DNA of 64,000 nt, from NCBI RefSeq assembly GCF_002995495.1, contig NZ_PVZV01000008.1, positions 186,001 through 250,000 on the forward strand. Reading direction: 5' to 3'. The position numbers were made by a program, and so were the translations under genes. This document shows positions 48,449-57,942 of the stretch, piece after piece (the stretch's first letter is position 1; each line of letters opens with the position of its first letter). This DNA is from Actinocorallia populi. GTDB lineage: Bacteria; Actinomycetota; Actinomycetes; Streptosporangiales; Streptosporangiaceae. The notes under the pieces are model-generated. The model was not told where the DNA came from. It searched no databases and saw nothing but the letters and a program-made list of their open reading frames with translations.

Positions 48449-51400
48449 CAGCGGGTCTGCCCTTCCGCCGGGCCCTCGGAGGTGAGGACGGCCAGCACGA
48501 CGGGCTCGGCGACGTCCCGCAGCCGGGTGGCGTAGGTGAGGACGCGCTGCCCGCCGCAGCGCAGCCCGGCCCAGCCGCCCTCGTTCACCGAGTCGAAGGT
48601 GAGCGGGGTCTCGACCGGCAGCCCGGCCTTGACCACGCACTCCCCGGCCGACCACACGCGGGTCGCGGCGGCGTCGAGGCTCTCGCCCGCCTCCTCGGCG
48701 ATCGTCTCGGCCAGCGCGAGCCTGTCCGGGCCGAGCAGGCTCGCCCAGTCCCGGCTCTCCACGAGCTCCAGGTCGACGCCCGGAACGGCCGCCGCGACCG
48801 TGACGCCGGCCCGGTGCGAGACCGAGACCGTCCGTCCGGAGTCCACCTCGGGCTTGCCGTCGGGCCGCCAGGAGACCTCGGTGCCCGCGCCGAGCAGCCG
48901 CTTGAGCATCAGCTCGCTGGCCTCCCGCCGCCCGGCGCCCGCCGGGTCGCGGTCGAGCATGATCCGGCCGGCCAGGCCCTGGTCGATGAGCGCCTGCTCC
49001 AGGTAGGAGCCGAGCAGCATCGGCACCCACACCGACGGCACCTCGTACTTGCTGACGAGCTGGGTGGTGAAGCCCTCCCAGGTCTCGATGACCCGCCCGT
49101 CGTGCCCGGTGACCTCCACGTCCCATTCCTCGTCGTCGAACCGGTGCCGGACGTGCACCGTCGCCGGGGCCGAGCCGGTCGCCGGTCCGGGCACCAGTCG
49201 CCGGATCCCCGCGGGGATCGCCAGGACCGTCGGGCCGCACGTCTGGATCGGCTGCATGTAGGCGTCGCGCGCGGCCGGGTCGCCCAGCAGCAGCGTGGAC
49301 GGCAGGTAGCGGCCGAACCACGCCGCGCCGGTGCCGGGCAGCAGCCGGCTCGTCGCGAGCTGCGCGCCGGTCCGGTGCACGCTGTCCACCAGCTTGAACC
49401 GCGGCCCGTGGAAGAGCATCGGCCCGTACAGGTCGGTGGCCGGGTCGAACGCCATCGCCGGCAGGTCGGCGTCGGCCGGGTCGGCGAACCCGAGCGGGGC
49501 GGGCACTGTGCTCTTCTGGGGGGCGACCCCCAGACCCCCGAGGGCCGGTTCGGCCGATCCTCGCTGCGCTGCGGTCGTCCGAACCGGGGCGGAGAAGTCG
49601 CACACGGCCCGGTAGTGGTCGAGCTGGAAGCGGGTGGTGCTGGAGCGCACGACCGTGGTGACGCGGCCGGGCGCGGTCACCAGGGCGGCGACCCGCAGCG
49701 TGACCTTCTCGTCCTCGCCGAGGACCACGGCGCGCAGGAACTCCACGTCCTCCAGGACCGGGACGGCGTCGGTGCCCAGCACCCCGGCCGCGGCCTGCGT
49801 CATCGCCTCGATGCCCACGGTGCCCGGAAGCACCGCGTTGGTGCCGCCGCTGAAGACGTGCTCGGCCAGGTAGGGGTCGTTGGCCCAGCTGAGCTCGGAG
49901 TCGGCGACCAGCTCGATGCCGGGGTAGAGCACCCGCGGCTGCTCCAGGAAGCGCAGCAGCGGCAGCTCGCCGGAGCCGAACCGGACGGTCGGCATCTGCC
50001 CGAACCGGCCGGTGACCACGGCGACGACCGGCGCGTCCGGGTCGGCGACGAGGCCGCGCAACATCCGCACGCCCTGGTCGGGGGTGATGGTGTGGACGCC
50101 GACGCGCGAGAGGTTCTCCACCGAGCCGAGCCGCTCGCCCATGCCGACGCCCGACCACAACGACCACTCCACCGCGCGGCAGCGGGTGTGCGGCAGCCGG
50201 GCGGCCAGCTCCTGGACGAGGTCGCTCTGCCACTCGTTGGCGACGGCGTAGTGGGCCTCGCCGCGCAGCCCGGCCCGCCCGGTGATGCTGCCGAAGGTGA
50301 CGAGCAGCTTCAGCGTGTCGTGGTCGACGGCGTTCAGGACGGCTTCCAGGCCGGTGACCTTCGGGTCGATGGTCCGCCGGTAGTCGTCGTCGGTGAGCTC
50401 CTCCAGCAGCTTCGGCACGTTGCCGCCCGCCCCGTACAGCACGGCGGTGACCTTGCCGAGGACCTCGCCGACCTCCTGCACGGTCGCGGCGACGGCGGCG
50501 TGGTCGGTGACGTCGACCCGGAAGTACCGCGCGGTCACCCCGGCCGCCTCCATGCGGGCCAGGTTGGCGGCGAGCTCGTCGTCGGACGCGGGGTCGGAGC
50601 GGCCGAGCAGGGCGAGCGCGGTGCCGCTCTCGCGGGCCAGTTCCAGTGCGCACTCGGCGGTGATGCCCTTGCCGCCGCCCGCCACCAGCATGACGTCACC
50701 GGTGCCGACCGGCAGGTCCGTCCCGGCGAGCGCGACCTGCTGGAGGACGGGCTCGGTACGGGTGCCGTCGGCGGCGTAGGCGGCCTCGCGGAACCCGTCG
50801 GTCGCGACGGCCTCGGCGACGACGCGCTCGATCTGCCCGGCCTGCGCGAGGTCGGCCGTGATGACGGCCGTGGCGACCCAGGGGGCCTCCAGGTGCAGGG
50901 TCTTGCCGAAACCGGCGGAGCCCGGTCCCTCCTGGACGATCACGCAGCGCGAGACGTCCTTGTTCGCCAGCACCGCGCCGGCGGCCGCGCGCAGCAGGCC
51001 GAGCCGCTCGGGTCCGGCGGCGGGCACGACGGCCACGACGCCCGAGCCGCACGCGGCGGCCTCCAGCGCCTCGGCCAGCGCGGGCCCGGCCGGGTGCGCG
51101 CCGACGAGCCGCCACGCGCCGGGCGTGCGCATCGCGCTGCGCGCCGGGGCGTCCAGCTCGCGCCAGTCGATCGCGAACGCCTCGACCCAGGTGTCCACGC
51201 CGGGCGGGACGATCTTGGCGGCGGCCTCGGCCGAGTCCTCGGTGGCGGCCTCACCGGTCTCGACGAGCCGGGTGAGGGTCTCGGCCACCTGGCCGAGCGT
51301 GGCGGTCGCGTAGCCGGTCGGCGCGGCGGGCCGGTCCAGGCCGAGCTTCTTCATCGCCTCGCCGACGATCTGCCCCACCACGATCGAGCTCAGGTGCAGG

Positions 51401-54276
51401 TCGTCCAGGAACTTGCTGTCGGCCTGCACCGACTCGAGGGGGAACTCGGCGAAATCGGCGACCATCCGGCGCAGGAGCAGCAGAGGGTCCGTGGTGTCGT
51501 CGGCCTCCGGGGACACCGCAGTCGCGCCGCTCCCGGCCGGGGCCGTGCTCACCAGCAGCTCCGGGTCCACGTCGGGAGTGGTCTCGCACGGGTTGGACAG
51601 GAAGTAGGGCTTGGCGGCGGGGTCGAACGGCCGGCTGAACCGCCCGGCGAACAGCTCGCCGATCTGAACGTTCGCGCCCAGCGCGAACACGGCGCCGAGC
51701 GTCTGCAGCAGCCCCGCCAGGGACTCCTCGTCGGTCCTGGTCGCCACGGCGGGAACGTCGGTGATCTCGCGTGCCAGCCCGGTCAGGACCTGGCCGGGAC
51801 CGACCTCGATGAGCAGGTCGGCGTCCTTGGCCGCCTCGCCGAGCGCCTCGGTGAACCGCACAGGCGCGGTGATCTGTTCGCGCAGCAGCTCCCGAGGGTC
51901 CTCGGCGACGGCGGCCGCGGTGACCGTCGAGATGACCCGGCGGCGCACCGGTCCGGGCCTCTCCTCGGCCAGCCGCGCGGCGAACGCGTCGGCGGCGGGG
52001 GAGACCAGCGGCGAGTGGAAGGCGTGCGAGACCGGCAGCCGCACCGCGGACAGCCCGGCCCGGGTCGCCGCGGCCACCACGCGGGTGACGGCCTCGGACG
52101 GCCCGGAGACGACGGTCTGGCCGGGGGAGTTGTAGCCGGCGACGACCACCGGCTCGCCGGCGAGCAGCGGCGTGACGGCGGCGGCGTCGGCGGCGATGCT
52201 CGCCATCGCGCCGCCGCTCTCCGACAGCTCGCTCATCGCCCTGCCCCGCGCGGCGGCGATCCGCAGCAGCGCGGTCTCGTCGTAGGAGCCGCCCCAGTGC
52301 AGCGCGACGAGCTCGCCGAGGCTGTGCCCGACCGCGGCGCGCGCCTGGATCCCGAAGCGGTCGAGCAGCCGCAGGCCCGCGACGGAGGCGGTGGCGATCC
52401 GCGGCTGGGCCACGGCCGTGTCGACCTGGTCGCCGCCGGTGGGCAGCGCGGCCCGCTCGTACAGCTCCTCGATCTCCTCGAACCGGCGGCGGGCCGCGCC
52501 CCCGGAGGCGTTCCCGCCCGAGCCCTGGCCCGGGAACATCAGCACCACGCGCGGCAGCTCGCCGAGCGTCCCGACGAACACGCCGCCCAGCGGGTCGAGG
52601 TGCCGTTCGGCTCCGGCGAGCGAGGCGACCTGGCGGAGCCGGTCGGCCAGCTGCCGCGGCGTGCTCGCCACCACGGCCGCGCGCCGCGCCCGGCGGCCCA
52701 GCTTCGTGGCGAGGTGTGCGGCGAGGTCGGGCAGCTCGGCGCGGGACATGCCCTCGGCGACGGCCGACAGCGAGACCGCGGTGGCGGCGAGCTCGTCGGC
52801 GGTGTCGGCGTCCAGGCAGAACAGTTCGGTGTCCTGCTGCGAGCTGAGGATCGTGCGGGTCCGCCCGTCGATCCGGGGCCGCGACGGGCGCGCGGACTCC
52901 ACCACCACATGGGTGTTTATACCGCCGAAACCCATGGCGCTGACGCCCGCGCGCAGCGGCGCGCCCTCCGGCCACGCCTCGCCCTTGGGCAGCACCCGCA
53001 GCGACGGGGTGCCCTCGGTGAGGATCGGGTGGGGCCGCTCGCAGCCGGTGGTCGGCGGCAGGACCCCGTGGTTCACGGCCTGCACGGCCTTGATCAGCCC
53101 GGCCACGCCGGCGGCGGCCTTGGTGTGCCCGATGTTGGCCTTGATCGAGCCGATCACGGCAGGGGGAGCGGACGGGTCGGCGGCCTTGCGGGCGTCGCTG
53201 ATCGTCTGGAGCTCGGCGGCGTCGCCGACGGCGGTGCCGGTGCCGTGGCCCTCGAAGTACGGCACCTCCTCGACGCCGAAGCCGGCGCGCCGGTAGGCGC
53301 GGTCGATGCAGATGCGCTGGCCGTCGGTCTCGGGCCGGGTGATGCCGCCCGCGCCGTCGGAGGACATGCCCCAGCCGTTGACGATGCCGTGGACGCGGTG
53401 GCCGCGCGCCAGGGCGTCCTCCTCGCGCATCAGCACCACCATGCCGGCGCCCTCGCCGGGCCAGAACCCGGCCGAGCGCTGGTCGTACACCCGCATGTCG
53501 TCGGTGGCCAGGGCCCCGGCGCGGGAGAAGCCGATCAGCTCGTTGGGGTCGATGCTGATGTCCACGCCGCCCGCGACCGCGACGTCCATGTCCCCGGAGA
53601 TCAGCGCGTTGCAGGCGGTGATGAGGGACAGCAGGGACGAGGCGCACGCCCCGTCGACGGTGTAGCCGCCGCCGTTGAAGTCGAAGTGGTTGCAGACGCG
53701 GCCCGCGATCGTGTTGGCCAGGCCGCCCGCGAGGTAGTCGCCGTCCGGCACCGGGAAGGGCGCCTTGTAGTCGTGCTCCATCCGGCCCAGCAGCTCGGCG
53801 AGGTCCTCCCTGCCGACCTTGCCCTCCAGGGCGTTCGCGACGATCCGCCGGACGTACGGCCAGCGCAGCCGGATCCCGGCGGCGCGCTGCCCCTCGCCGG
53901 TCAGCGAGTTGCCGATGACCACGCCGGTGGACTCCAGCGGCGCGCCCTTGCCGTCGGGGAAGCCCGCGTCGGCCAGCGCCTCGGCCGCGACCTCCAGGGC
54001 CAGCCAGTGCACCATGTCGGTGTTGCGGTAGGTGGTTCCGGCGACCTTGAAGCGCAGCCGGTCGAACTCCCAGTCGCGCAGCAGCGCGGCCTCGGTCGAG
54101 TAGAAGTGGTCGGGCGCTGACCTGTCGGCCGACCAGTAGTCCTCCATCCGGATGCGCTCCGGGGGGAGGCGGCGGAAGGAGCGCCGCCCGGCGAGGGCGT
54201 TCTCCCACAGCTCGGCGGGGTTGGCCGCGTCCGGGAAGCGGCAGGCCATACCGATGATGGCGATGCGAGAAGACAT
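48448..54276 (-). CDS. pksE: Enediyne-type iterative type I polyketide synthase (KS-AT-ACP-KR-DH-PPTase)
   Basis: 1942 residues, the usual length of PKSE. KS about 1-455: IAIIGMACRFPDAANPAELW, active Cys in DGACASSLL (about 211), GHGTGTAVGD and IGHTKAAAG histidines. AT about 575-880: FPGQGSG, GHSLGELVALHW. ACP about 940-1015 with phosphopantetheine Ser in DLHLSSI (about 963). KR about 1195-1430: AGGGKGITAE, GSITGRAGLRGEAHYAVANE. DH about 1460-1650: DPYLAEHVF and VLPGTVG. C-terminal integrated phosphopantetheinyl transferase with VWSAGECVVKAG (about 1875-1886). All catalytic motifs look intact. The SSI ACP motif and the KS start match the enediyne PKS family, but no E3/E4/E5 accessory gene lies nearby. 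A repeat-like insert sits in the DH-PPTase linker (49516-49587). Confidence 0.93.
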   Translation of the reverse strand: MSSRIAIIGMACRFPDAANPAELWENALAGRRSFRRLPPERIRMEDYWSADRSAPDHFYSTEAALLRDWEFDRLRFKVAGTTYRNTDMVHWLALEVAAEALADAGFPDGKGAPLESTGVVIGNSLTGEGQRAAGIRLRWPYVRRIVANALEGKVGREDLAELLGRMEHDYKAPFPVPDGDYLAGGLANTIAGRVCNHFDFNGGGYTVDGACASSLLSLITACNALISGDMDVAVAGGVDISIDPNELIGFSRAGALATDDMRVYDQRSAGFWPGEGAGMVVLMREEDALARGHRVHGIVNGWGMSSDGAGGITRPETDGQRICIDRAYRRAGFGVEEVPYFEGHGTGTAVGDAAELQTISDARKAADPSAPPAVIGSIKANIGHTKAAAGVAGLIKAVQAVNHGVLPPTTGCERPHPILTEGTPSLRVLPKGEAWPEGAPLRAGVSAMGFGGINTHVVVESARPSRPRIDGRTRTILSSQQDTELFCLDADTADELAATAVSLSAVAEGMSRAELPDLAAHLATKLGRRARRAAVVASTPRQLADRLRQVASLAGAERHLDPLGGVFVGTLGELPRVVLMFPGQGSGGNASGGAARRRFEEIEELYERAALPTGGDQVDTAVAQPRIATASVAGLRLLDRFGIQARAAVGHSLGELVALHWGGSYDETALLRIAAARGRAMSELSESGGAMASIAADAAAVTPLLAGEPVVVAGYNSPGQTVVSGPSEAVTRVVAAATRAGLSAVRLPVSHAFHSPLVSPAADAFAARLAEERPGPVRRRVISTVTAAAVAEDPRELLREQITAPVRFTEALGEAAKDADLLIEVGPGQVLTGLAREITDVPAVATRTDEESLAGLLQTLGAVFALGANVQIGELFAGRFSRPFDPAAKPYFLSNPCETTPDVDPELLVSTAPAGSGATAVSPEADDTTDPLLLLRRMVADFAEFPLESVQADSKFLDDLHLSSIVVGQIVGEAMKKLGLDRPAAPTGYATATLGQVAETLTRLVETGEAATEDSAEAAAKIVPPGVDTWVEAFAIDWRELDAPARSAMRTPGAWRLVGAHPAGPALAEALEAAACGSGVVAVVPAAGPERLGLLRAAAGAVLANKDVSRCVIVQEGPGSAGFGKTLHLEAPWVATAVITADLAQAGQIERVVAEAVATDGFREAAYAADGTRTEPVLQQVALAGTDLPVGTGDVMLVAGGGKGITAECALELARESGTALALLGRSDPASDDELAANLARMEAAGVTARYFRVDVTDHAAVAATVQEVGEVLGKVTAVLYGAGGNVPKLLEELTDDDYRRTIDPKVTGLEAVLNAVDHDTLKLLVTFGSITGRAGLRGEAHYAVANEWQSDLVQELAARLPHTRCRAVEWSLWSGVGMGERLGSVENLSRVGVHTITPDQGVRMLRGLVADPDAPVVAVVTGRFGQMPTVRFGSGELPLLRFLEQPRVLYPGIELVADSELSWANDPYLAEHVFSGGTNAVLPGTVGIEAMTQAAAGVLGTDAVPVLEDVEFLRAVVLGEDEKVTLRVAALVTAPGRVTTVVRSSTTRFQLDHYRAVCDFSAPVRTTAAQRGSAEPALGGLGVAPQKSTVPAPLGFADPADADLPAMAFDPATDLYGPMLFHGPRFKLVDSVHRTGAQLATSRLLPGTGAAWFGRYLPSTLLLGDPAARDAYMQPIQTCGPTVLAIPAGIRRLVPGPATGSAPATVHVRHRFDDEEWDVEVTGHDGRVIETWEGFTTQLVSKYEVPSVWVPMLLGSYLEQALIDQGLAGRIMLDRDPAGAGRREASELMLKRLLGAGTEVSWRPDGKPEVDSGRTVSVSHRAGVTVAAAVPGVDLELVESRDWASLLGPDRLALAETIAEEAGESLDAAATRVWSAGECVVKAGLPVETPLTFDSVNEGGWAGLRCGGQRVLTYATRLRDVAEPVVLAVLTSEGPAEGQTR
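49516..49587. repeat. Two-hairpin repeat-like element inside the PKS coding sequence
   Basis: CTGGGGG-GCGA-CCCCCAG (49516-49533) is followed by CCGGTTCGG...CCGAACCGG (49545-49553 and 49579-49587). The composition and twin-hairpin form look like small intergenic palindromic repeats of actinomycetes rather than coding sequence. It is read in frame as a Ser/Pro/Gly/Ala linker between the DH and PPTase domains and does not interrupt the gene. Confidence 0.55.
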
Positions 54277-54313
54277 GGAAGGGAACTCCAGGAAAGGGGT
54301 ACGGAAGGCGGCG

Positions 54314-55513
54314 TCAGCGGCCGAGACGGTGCAGGGCGTTCACCCGCAGCGCGCGCAGCAGCGCGGGCGGGGAGACGAACTCCTTCACGTCGATGAGCCG
54401 TCCGGCGAACCGCTGGTGGTGCCGGGCCGCGGCGGCGTCGCGCGCGGCGGCGGAGAGCAGGAGCTTCTCGAACGGGTTGAACGGGCGGACGGAGGCGTAG
54501 TCCTCCATCAGCTTGTGGTGGCCGTCGAGGGCGGAGCGGTGCCTGCGCCCGTACTCCTCGAGCCCCTCGCCGGGTCCCCGGACGGAGGCCTCGGCGAGCC
54601 ACTGCGCGGACTGCAGGGCCCAGCCGATGCCCACGCCCCACACGGGGTCGGTGGCCAGCGCCGCGTCGCCGACGAGCGCGAGGCCCGGACGGTGCGGCTT
54701 GCGGTAGACGTTGGGCAGGTCGAACGTGCCGACCACCTTCGAGACCCGCTCGCCCTCGTCGATGGGAGGGGCGTCGGGCAGTGCGCGGATGAAGCGCTCG
54801 TAGGAGCCTTCCATGTCGCGCCGGAAGGCCGCGGAGTGCTTCTCCTTGGCGGGGGAGCAGGCGACCACCGTGATGTCGCCGTCGTTGGGGAAGGCGAAGG
54901 CGGTGTCGGGGTCGAGGAACCACACCCGGCTGGGCGCGGGGGGAAGCCCCCGGTACTGGGCGAAGAACCCGAGCCTGTTGTTGGCGCTGACCCTGGCGGG
55001 CAGGCCGCTGTGCGCGGCGACGGTGGAGTTGCGGCCGTCCGCGCCGACGGTGAGCCGGGCGGTGACGGTCCGCCCGCCGGTGCGCACTCCGGTGATCCGG
55101 CCGTCCTCCTCCAGCAGGCCGGTGACCTGCTCGCCGAGCATCAGGTCGACGCCCGGCGTCTCGGCGGCGGCCCGCCGCAGGACCGGGTCGAGCGTGGAGC
55201 GGCGGACGTTGAGCCCCCGGGGCAGCGGGGGGCCGCCCGGCTCCGGGCGGGGCCGGATCCAGCCCCACGGCGTCCACAGCTCGGTGACGTGCCACCGGGC
55301 GCCGGCGGCCTCCAGCTCCGGCAGCACTCCCAGTGTCTTCAGGACGGGCAGGGCGCCGGGCTGGAGGGTGTGGGTGCACAGCACCTTGTGGGCGTCCATG
55401 CCGGTGCGCTTCTCCAGCAGCGCGACCCGCGCGCCCTGCGCCGCGAGGAGCATCGCGGCCGCGCAGCCGGCCGTGCTCGCCCCCGCGACGACGACGTCGT
55501 ATTCGCCGGACAA
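54314..55513 (-). CDS. FAD-dependent oxidoreductase/monooxygenase of the PKS operon
   Basis: 399 residues, TTG start preceded by GGGGAGAG. N-terminal FAD-binding motif DVVVAGASTAGCAAAMLLAAQGARVALLEK (GxGxxG variant GASTAG), mid-protein VGADGRNSTVA (DG motif), and C-terminal GLALVGDAALATDPVWGVGIGWAL (the GD motif). This is the group-A flavin monooxygenase/geranylgeranyl-reductase-like fold seen in tailoring enzymes. It is the first gene of the operon, 37 bp ahead of the PKS, so it probably oxidises or reduces the polyene product. Halogenase activity is unlikely, as I see no halogenase WxWxIP motif. Confidence 0.87.
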   Translation of the reverse strand: MSGEYDVVVAGASTAGCAAAMLLAAQGARVALLEKRTGMDAHKVLCTHTLQPGALPVLKTLGVLPELEAAGARWHVTELWTPWGWIRPRPEPGGPPLPRGLNVRRSTLDPVLRRAAAETPGVDLMLGEQVTGLLEEDGRITGVRTGGRTVTARLTVGADGRNSTVAAHSGLPARVSANNRLGFFAQYRGLPPAPSRVWFLDPDTAFAFPNDGDITVVACSPAKEKHSAAFRRDMEGSYERFIRALPDAPPIDEGERVSKVVGTFDLPNVYRKPHRPGLALVGDAALATDPVWGVGIGWALQSAQWLAEASVRGPGEGLEEYGRRHRSALDGHHKLMEDYASVRPFNPFEKLLLSAAARDAAAARHHQRFAGRLIDVKEFVSPPALLRALRVNALHRLGR

Positions 55514-55583
55514 AAAGCTCTCTCCCCGATTGTTACTCCTTGGTAGGGGGTAAGCCTGCCGGGCGTGATCATGCTCGGTCCAA

Positions 55584-55596
55584 TACCCATTGGGTA
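55584..55596. promoter_or_regulatory. LysR-type operator candidate (T-N11-A palindrome)
   Basis: TACCCA-T-TGGGTA is a perfect inverted repeat and has the T-N11-A form of LysR-family sites. It lies between the divergent FAD oxidoreductase and lysR-type genes, 24 bp before the regulator ATG. Confidence 0.6.
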
Positions 55597-55619
55597 CTGA
55601 CCGGTAATACTGTGCCGGT

Positions 55620-56507
55620 ATGTCAGTTGATCTTCGTCTGATGCGCTACGTGATCGCGGTCGCCGACGAGGGCGGCTTCCAGAACGCCGCGCGGAGACTG
55701 AACATGGCCCAACCACCACTGAGCAGACAGATCCGTGACCTGGAGCGGCAGCTGGGGGTCGCGCTCTTCGAGCGCAGGCCGACCCGCCTCACCGAGGCCG
55801 GCCGGCAGTTCGTCGCCAGCGCCCGCAGGATCGTCGAGGACGCCGACCGGCTCGTACGGGAGCTGGGCCGAGACGACCTCGCCGAACCGGCGGGCACCGT
55901 GCGGCTGGGCTACCTGCCCGCCGCGGGGTTCGACACCGTCCCCGAGCTGACCCGGGTCCTGGCCGAGGAGCACCCGGGCATCACGCTGGAGGCGGTGAAG
56001 CACTGGGCGCCCGACCGCGCCCTCCTCGACGGGGAGGCGGACGTGGTGCTGACGCGCTGCGCGCCCGCGCACGCCCGGCTCGCCCGCCGGACCCTGCGCA
56101 GGGAGCACCTGGTGGCGCTGCTGCCCGCCACCCACCCCAAGGCCCTGTCCGGAGGCGTGGCGCTGCGCGACCTGCGCGGCCACACCTTCTGCTACTTCCC
56201 CCGCCGCCGCGCGCCCGCCTACCACGACGCGGTCCTCGAGGCGCTCTCCAGCACCGGCGAGGACTTCACCGTCTGGGAGCACCCGATCCCCAACGACCCG
56301 CTGAACTTCACCGTCATCCCGTCCTCGACCATCCCCCACGTCCCCGACGGCCTGGCCGTCGTCCCGTTCACCGACCCGCTCCCGGACTTCGACCTGGAGC
56401 TGCTGTGGAACGCCCGAGCCGCCGAGCCGGTGACCGAGGCCGTCGTGGCCGCGGCACTGCGGCTGGCCCGCCGGGAGGGCTGGATCCCCGAGAACCCCTG
56501 GACGTGA
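55620..56507 (+). CDS. LysR-family transcriptional regulator of the PKS operon
   Basis: 295 residues. N-terminal helix-turn-helix RLMRYVIAVADEGGFQNAARRLNMAQPPLSRQIRDLERQLG (in two blocks, about 6-50), then the two-lobed effector domain (VRLGYLPAAGFDTVPELTRV; LLDGEADVVLTRC). It is divergent from the oxidoreductase-PKS operon and probably controls it through the palindrome at 55584-55596. TACTGT (55608-55613) ends 6 nt before the ATG, suggesting a leaderless transcript. Confidence 0.92.
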   Translation: MSVDLRLMRYVIAVADEGGFQNAARRLNMAQPPLSRQIRDLERQLGVALFERRPTRLTEAGRQFVASARRIVEDADRLVRELGRDDLAEPAGTVRLGYLPAAGFDTVPELTRVLAEEHPGITLEAVKHWAPDRALLDGEADVVLTRCAPAHARLARRTLRREHLVALLPATHPKALSGGVALRDLRGHTFCYFPRRRAPAYHDAVLEALSSTGEDFTVWEHPIPNDPLNFTVIPSSTIPHVPDGLAVVPFTDPLPDFDLELLWNARAAEPVTEAVVAAALRLARREGWIPENPWT

Positions 56508-56575
56508 GTCCCTGAGGAGGCGTGCCCCGGTGCGCCTCCCGTGTTGTGCCCTGGGTCACTTTGTCCTATCTTCTG

Positions 56576-56604
56576 TCGAAGCGTTTCGAATCGAAGCGAT
56601 TCGA
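56576..56604. promoter_or_regulatory. Overlapping LacI-type operators before the sugar operon
   Basis: TCGAA-GCGT-TTCGA (56576-56589) overlaps TCGAATCG-AAG-CGATTCGA (56586-56604), both inverted repeats of the CGAAnCGnTTCG kind bound by LacI-family sugar repressors. The solute-binding-protein ATG is 34 bp downstream with an AGGAGG site between. The LacI-type gene at 62979 is the natural candidate. Confidence 0.65.
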
Positions 56605-56637
56605 TTATCGGGGGCTGACCCACCCCAGGAGGACCCC

Positions 56638-57942
56638 ATGGGAAGAAAGACCAGGCTCGCCGCCGTGCTCACGGCCGGCGCGCTGGCACTGTCACTGGCC
56701 GCGTGCGGCGGCTCGGACCCGGCGGAGTCCGGTGCCAAGGAGCTGCGGTTGTGGCATTACGAGAGCCCTGACGGCGCGATGGGCCAGGCGTGGGCGGAGG
56801 CGATCAAGCGCTTCGAGGAGTCCCACCCCGGCGTGAAGGTCAAGTTCGAGGAGAAGTCCTTCGAGCAGATCCAGCAGAGCGGCTCGATGGCGCTGAACTC
56901 CGCCGAGGCCCCTGACATCCTGGAGTACAACAAGGGCAACGCCACCGCCGGCCTGCTCGTCCAGCAGGGCCTGCTCACCGACCTGACCGAGGAGGCGGGC
57001 GAGCGCGGCTGGGACGAGCTGCTCGGCCCGTCCCTGCAGACCACCGCCAAGTACGACGACCGCGGGGTCATGGGCGGCGACCGCTGGTACGGCGTCCCCA
57101 ACTACGCCGAGTACGTGATGGTCTACTACAACAAGGACCTCTTCGAGAAGCACGGCGTCGAGGTCCCGACGACCATGGACGAGTTCACGCGGGTGCTCGA
57201 CGCCTTCGCGGCCGAGAAGGTCACCCCGATCGCCACGGCCGGCGCGGAGTACCCGGCCCAGCAGATCATGTACCAGCTCGCGCTGAGCAAGGCCGACCGC
57301 GCGTGGGTCGACCGGTTCGAGCTCTACAAGGGCGCCGCCGACTTCAAGGACGCCGCCTGGACGTACGGCGCGACCACCTTCGCCGACTGGGTGAAGAAGG
57401 GCTACATCGCCAAGGAGTCCGCCGGCATCAAGGCCGAGGACATGGGCACGTCCTTTATGAAGGGCGACTACCCGATCGTGGTCTCCGGAAGCTGGTGGTA
57501 CGGCCGCTTCCAGACGGAGATCAAGGACTTCGAGTGGGGCAGCTTCCTGTGGCCCGGCAACGACCTGCACGCCGGCTCCAGCGGGAACCTCTGGGTCGTC
57601 CCGGAGAACTCCGACGCCAAGGACCTGGCCTACGACTTCATCGACATCACGATGAGCAAGGACATCCAGAACATCCTCGGCAACGCCGGCGGCGTCCCGG
57701 TCGCGTCCGACCCCGCGGCCATCGAGGACCCCAAGTCCAAGGAGCTCATCGAGAACTACAACAAGCTGGCGAACGGCGACGGTCTGGCCTTCTACCCCGA
57801 CTGGCCCGCGCCCGGCTACTACGACGTCATGGTCTCCGGCACCCAGAAGCTGATCAACGGCAGCTTCACCCCGGAGCAGTTCCTGGAGTCCCTGGCCGGG
57901 CCCTACCGGGAGCACGTCGAGGACAACGGCCTTGGCGAGTGA
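56638..57942 (+). CDS. Sugar ABC transporter solute-binding lipoprotein
   Basis: 434 residues. Lipoprotein signal with LSLAACGGS (Cys about 23). The mature protein is a family 1 extracellular solute-binding protein: KELRLWHYESPDGAMGQAWAEAIKRFEE, YNKDLFEKHGVEVPTTMDEF, GSWWYGRF, and many Trp/Tyr for sugar stacking. It captures an oligosaccharide and delivers it to the permeases encoded next. First gene of a five-to-six-gene operon; the next gene starts inside its 3' end. Confidence 0.93.
   Translation: MGRKTRLAAVLTAGALALSLAACGGSDPAESGAKELRLWHYESPDGAMGQAWAEAIKRFEESHPGVKVKFEEKSFEQIQQSGSMALNSAEAPDILEYNKGNATAGLLVQQGLLTDLTEEAGERGWDELLGPSLQTTAKYDDRGVMGGDRWYGVPNYAEYVMVYYNKDLFEKHGVEVPTTMDEFTRVLDAFAAEKVTPIATAGAEYPAQQIMYQLALSKADRAWVDRFELYKGAADFKDAAWTYGATTFADWVKKGYIAKESAGIKAEDMGTSFMKGDYPIVVSGSWWYGRFQTEIKDFEWGSFLWPGNDLHAGSSGNLWVVPENSDAKDLAYDFIDITMSKDIQNILGNAGGVPVASDPAAIEDPKSKELIENYNKLANGDGLAFYPDWPAPGYYDVMVSGTQKLINGSFTPEQFLESLAGPYREHVEDNGLGE

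Noticed and set aside
48814-54120. A very long open frame on the plus strand antisense to the PKS
   Set aside because: It is rich in Gly/Arg/Ala/His, lacks domains and a ribosome site, and follows the high-GC third-position pattern of the real PKS frame on the other strand.
54314-55513. Flavin-dependent halogenase in the PKS operon
   Set aside because: No WxWxIP motif or halogenase active-site Lys context; the FAD motifs fit a monooxygenase or reductase instead.
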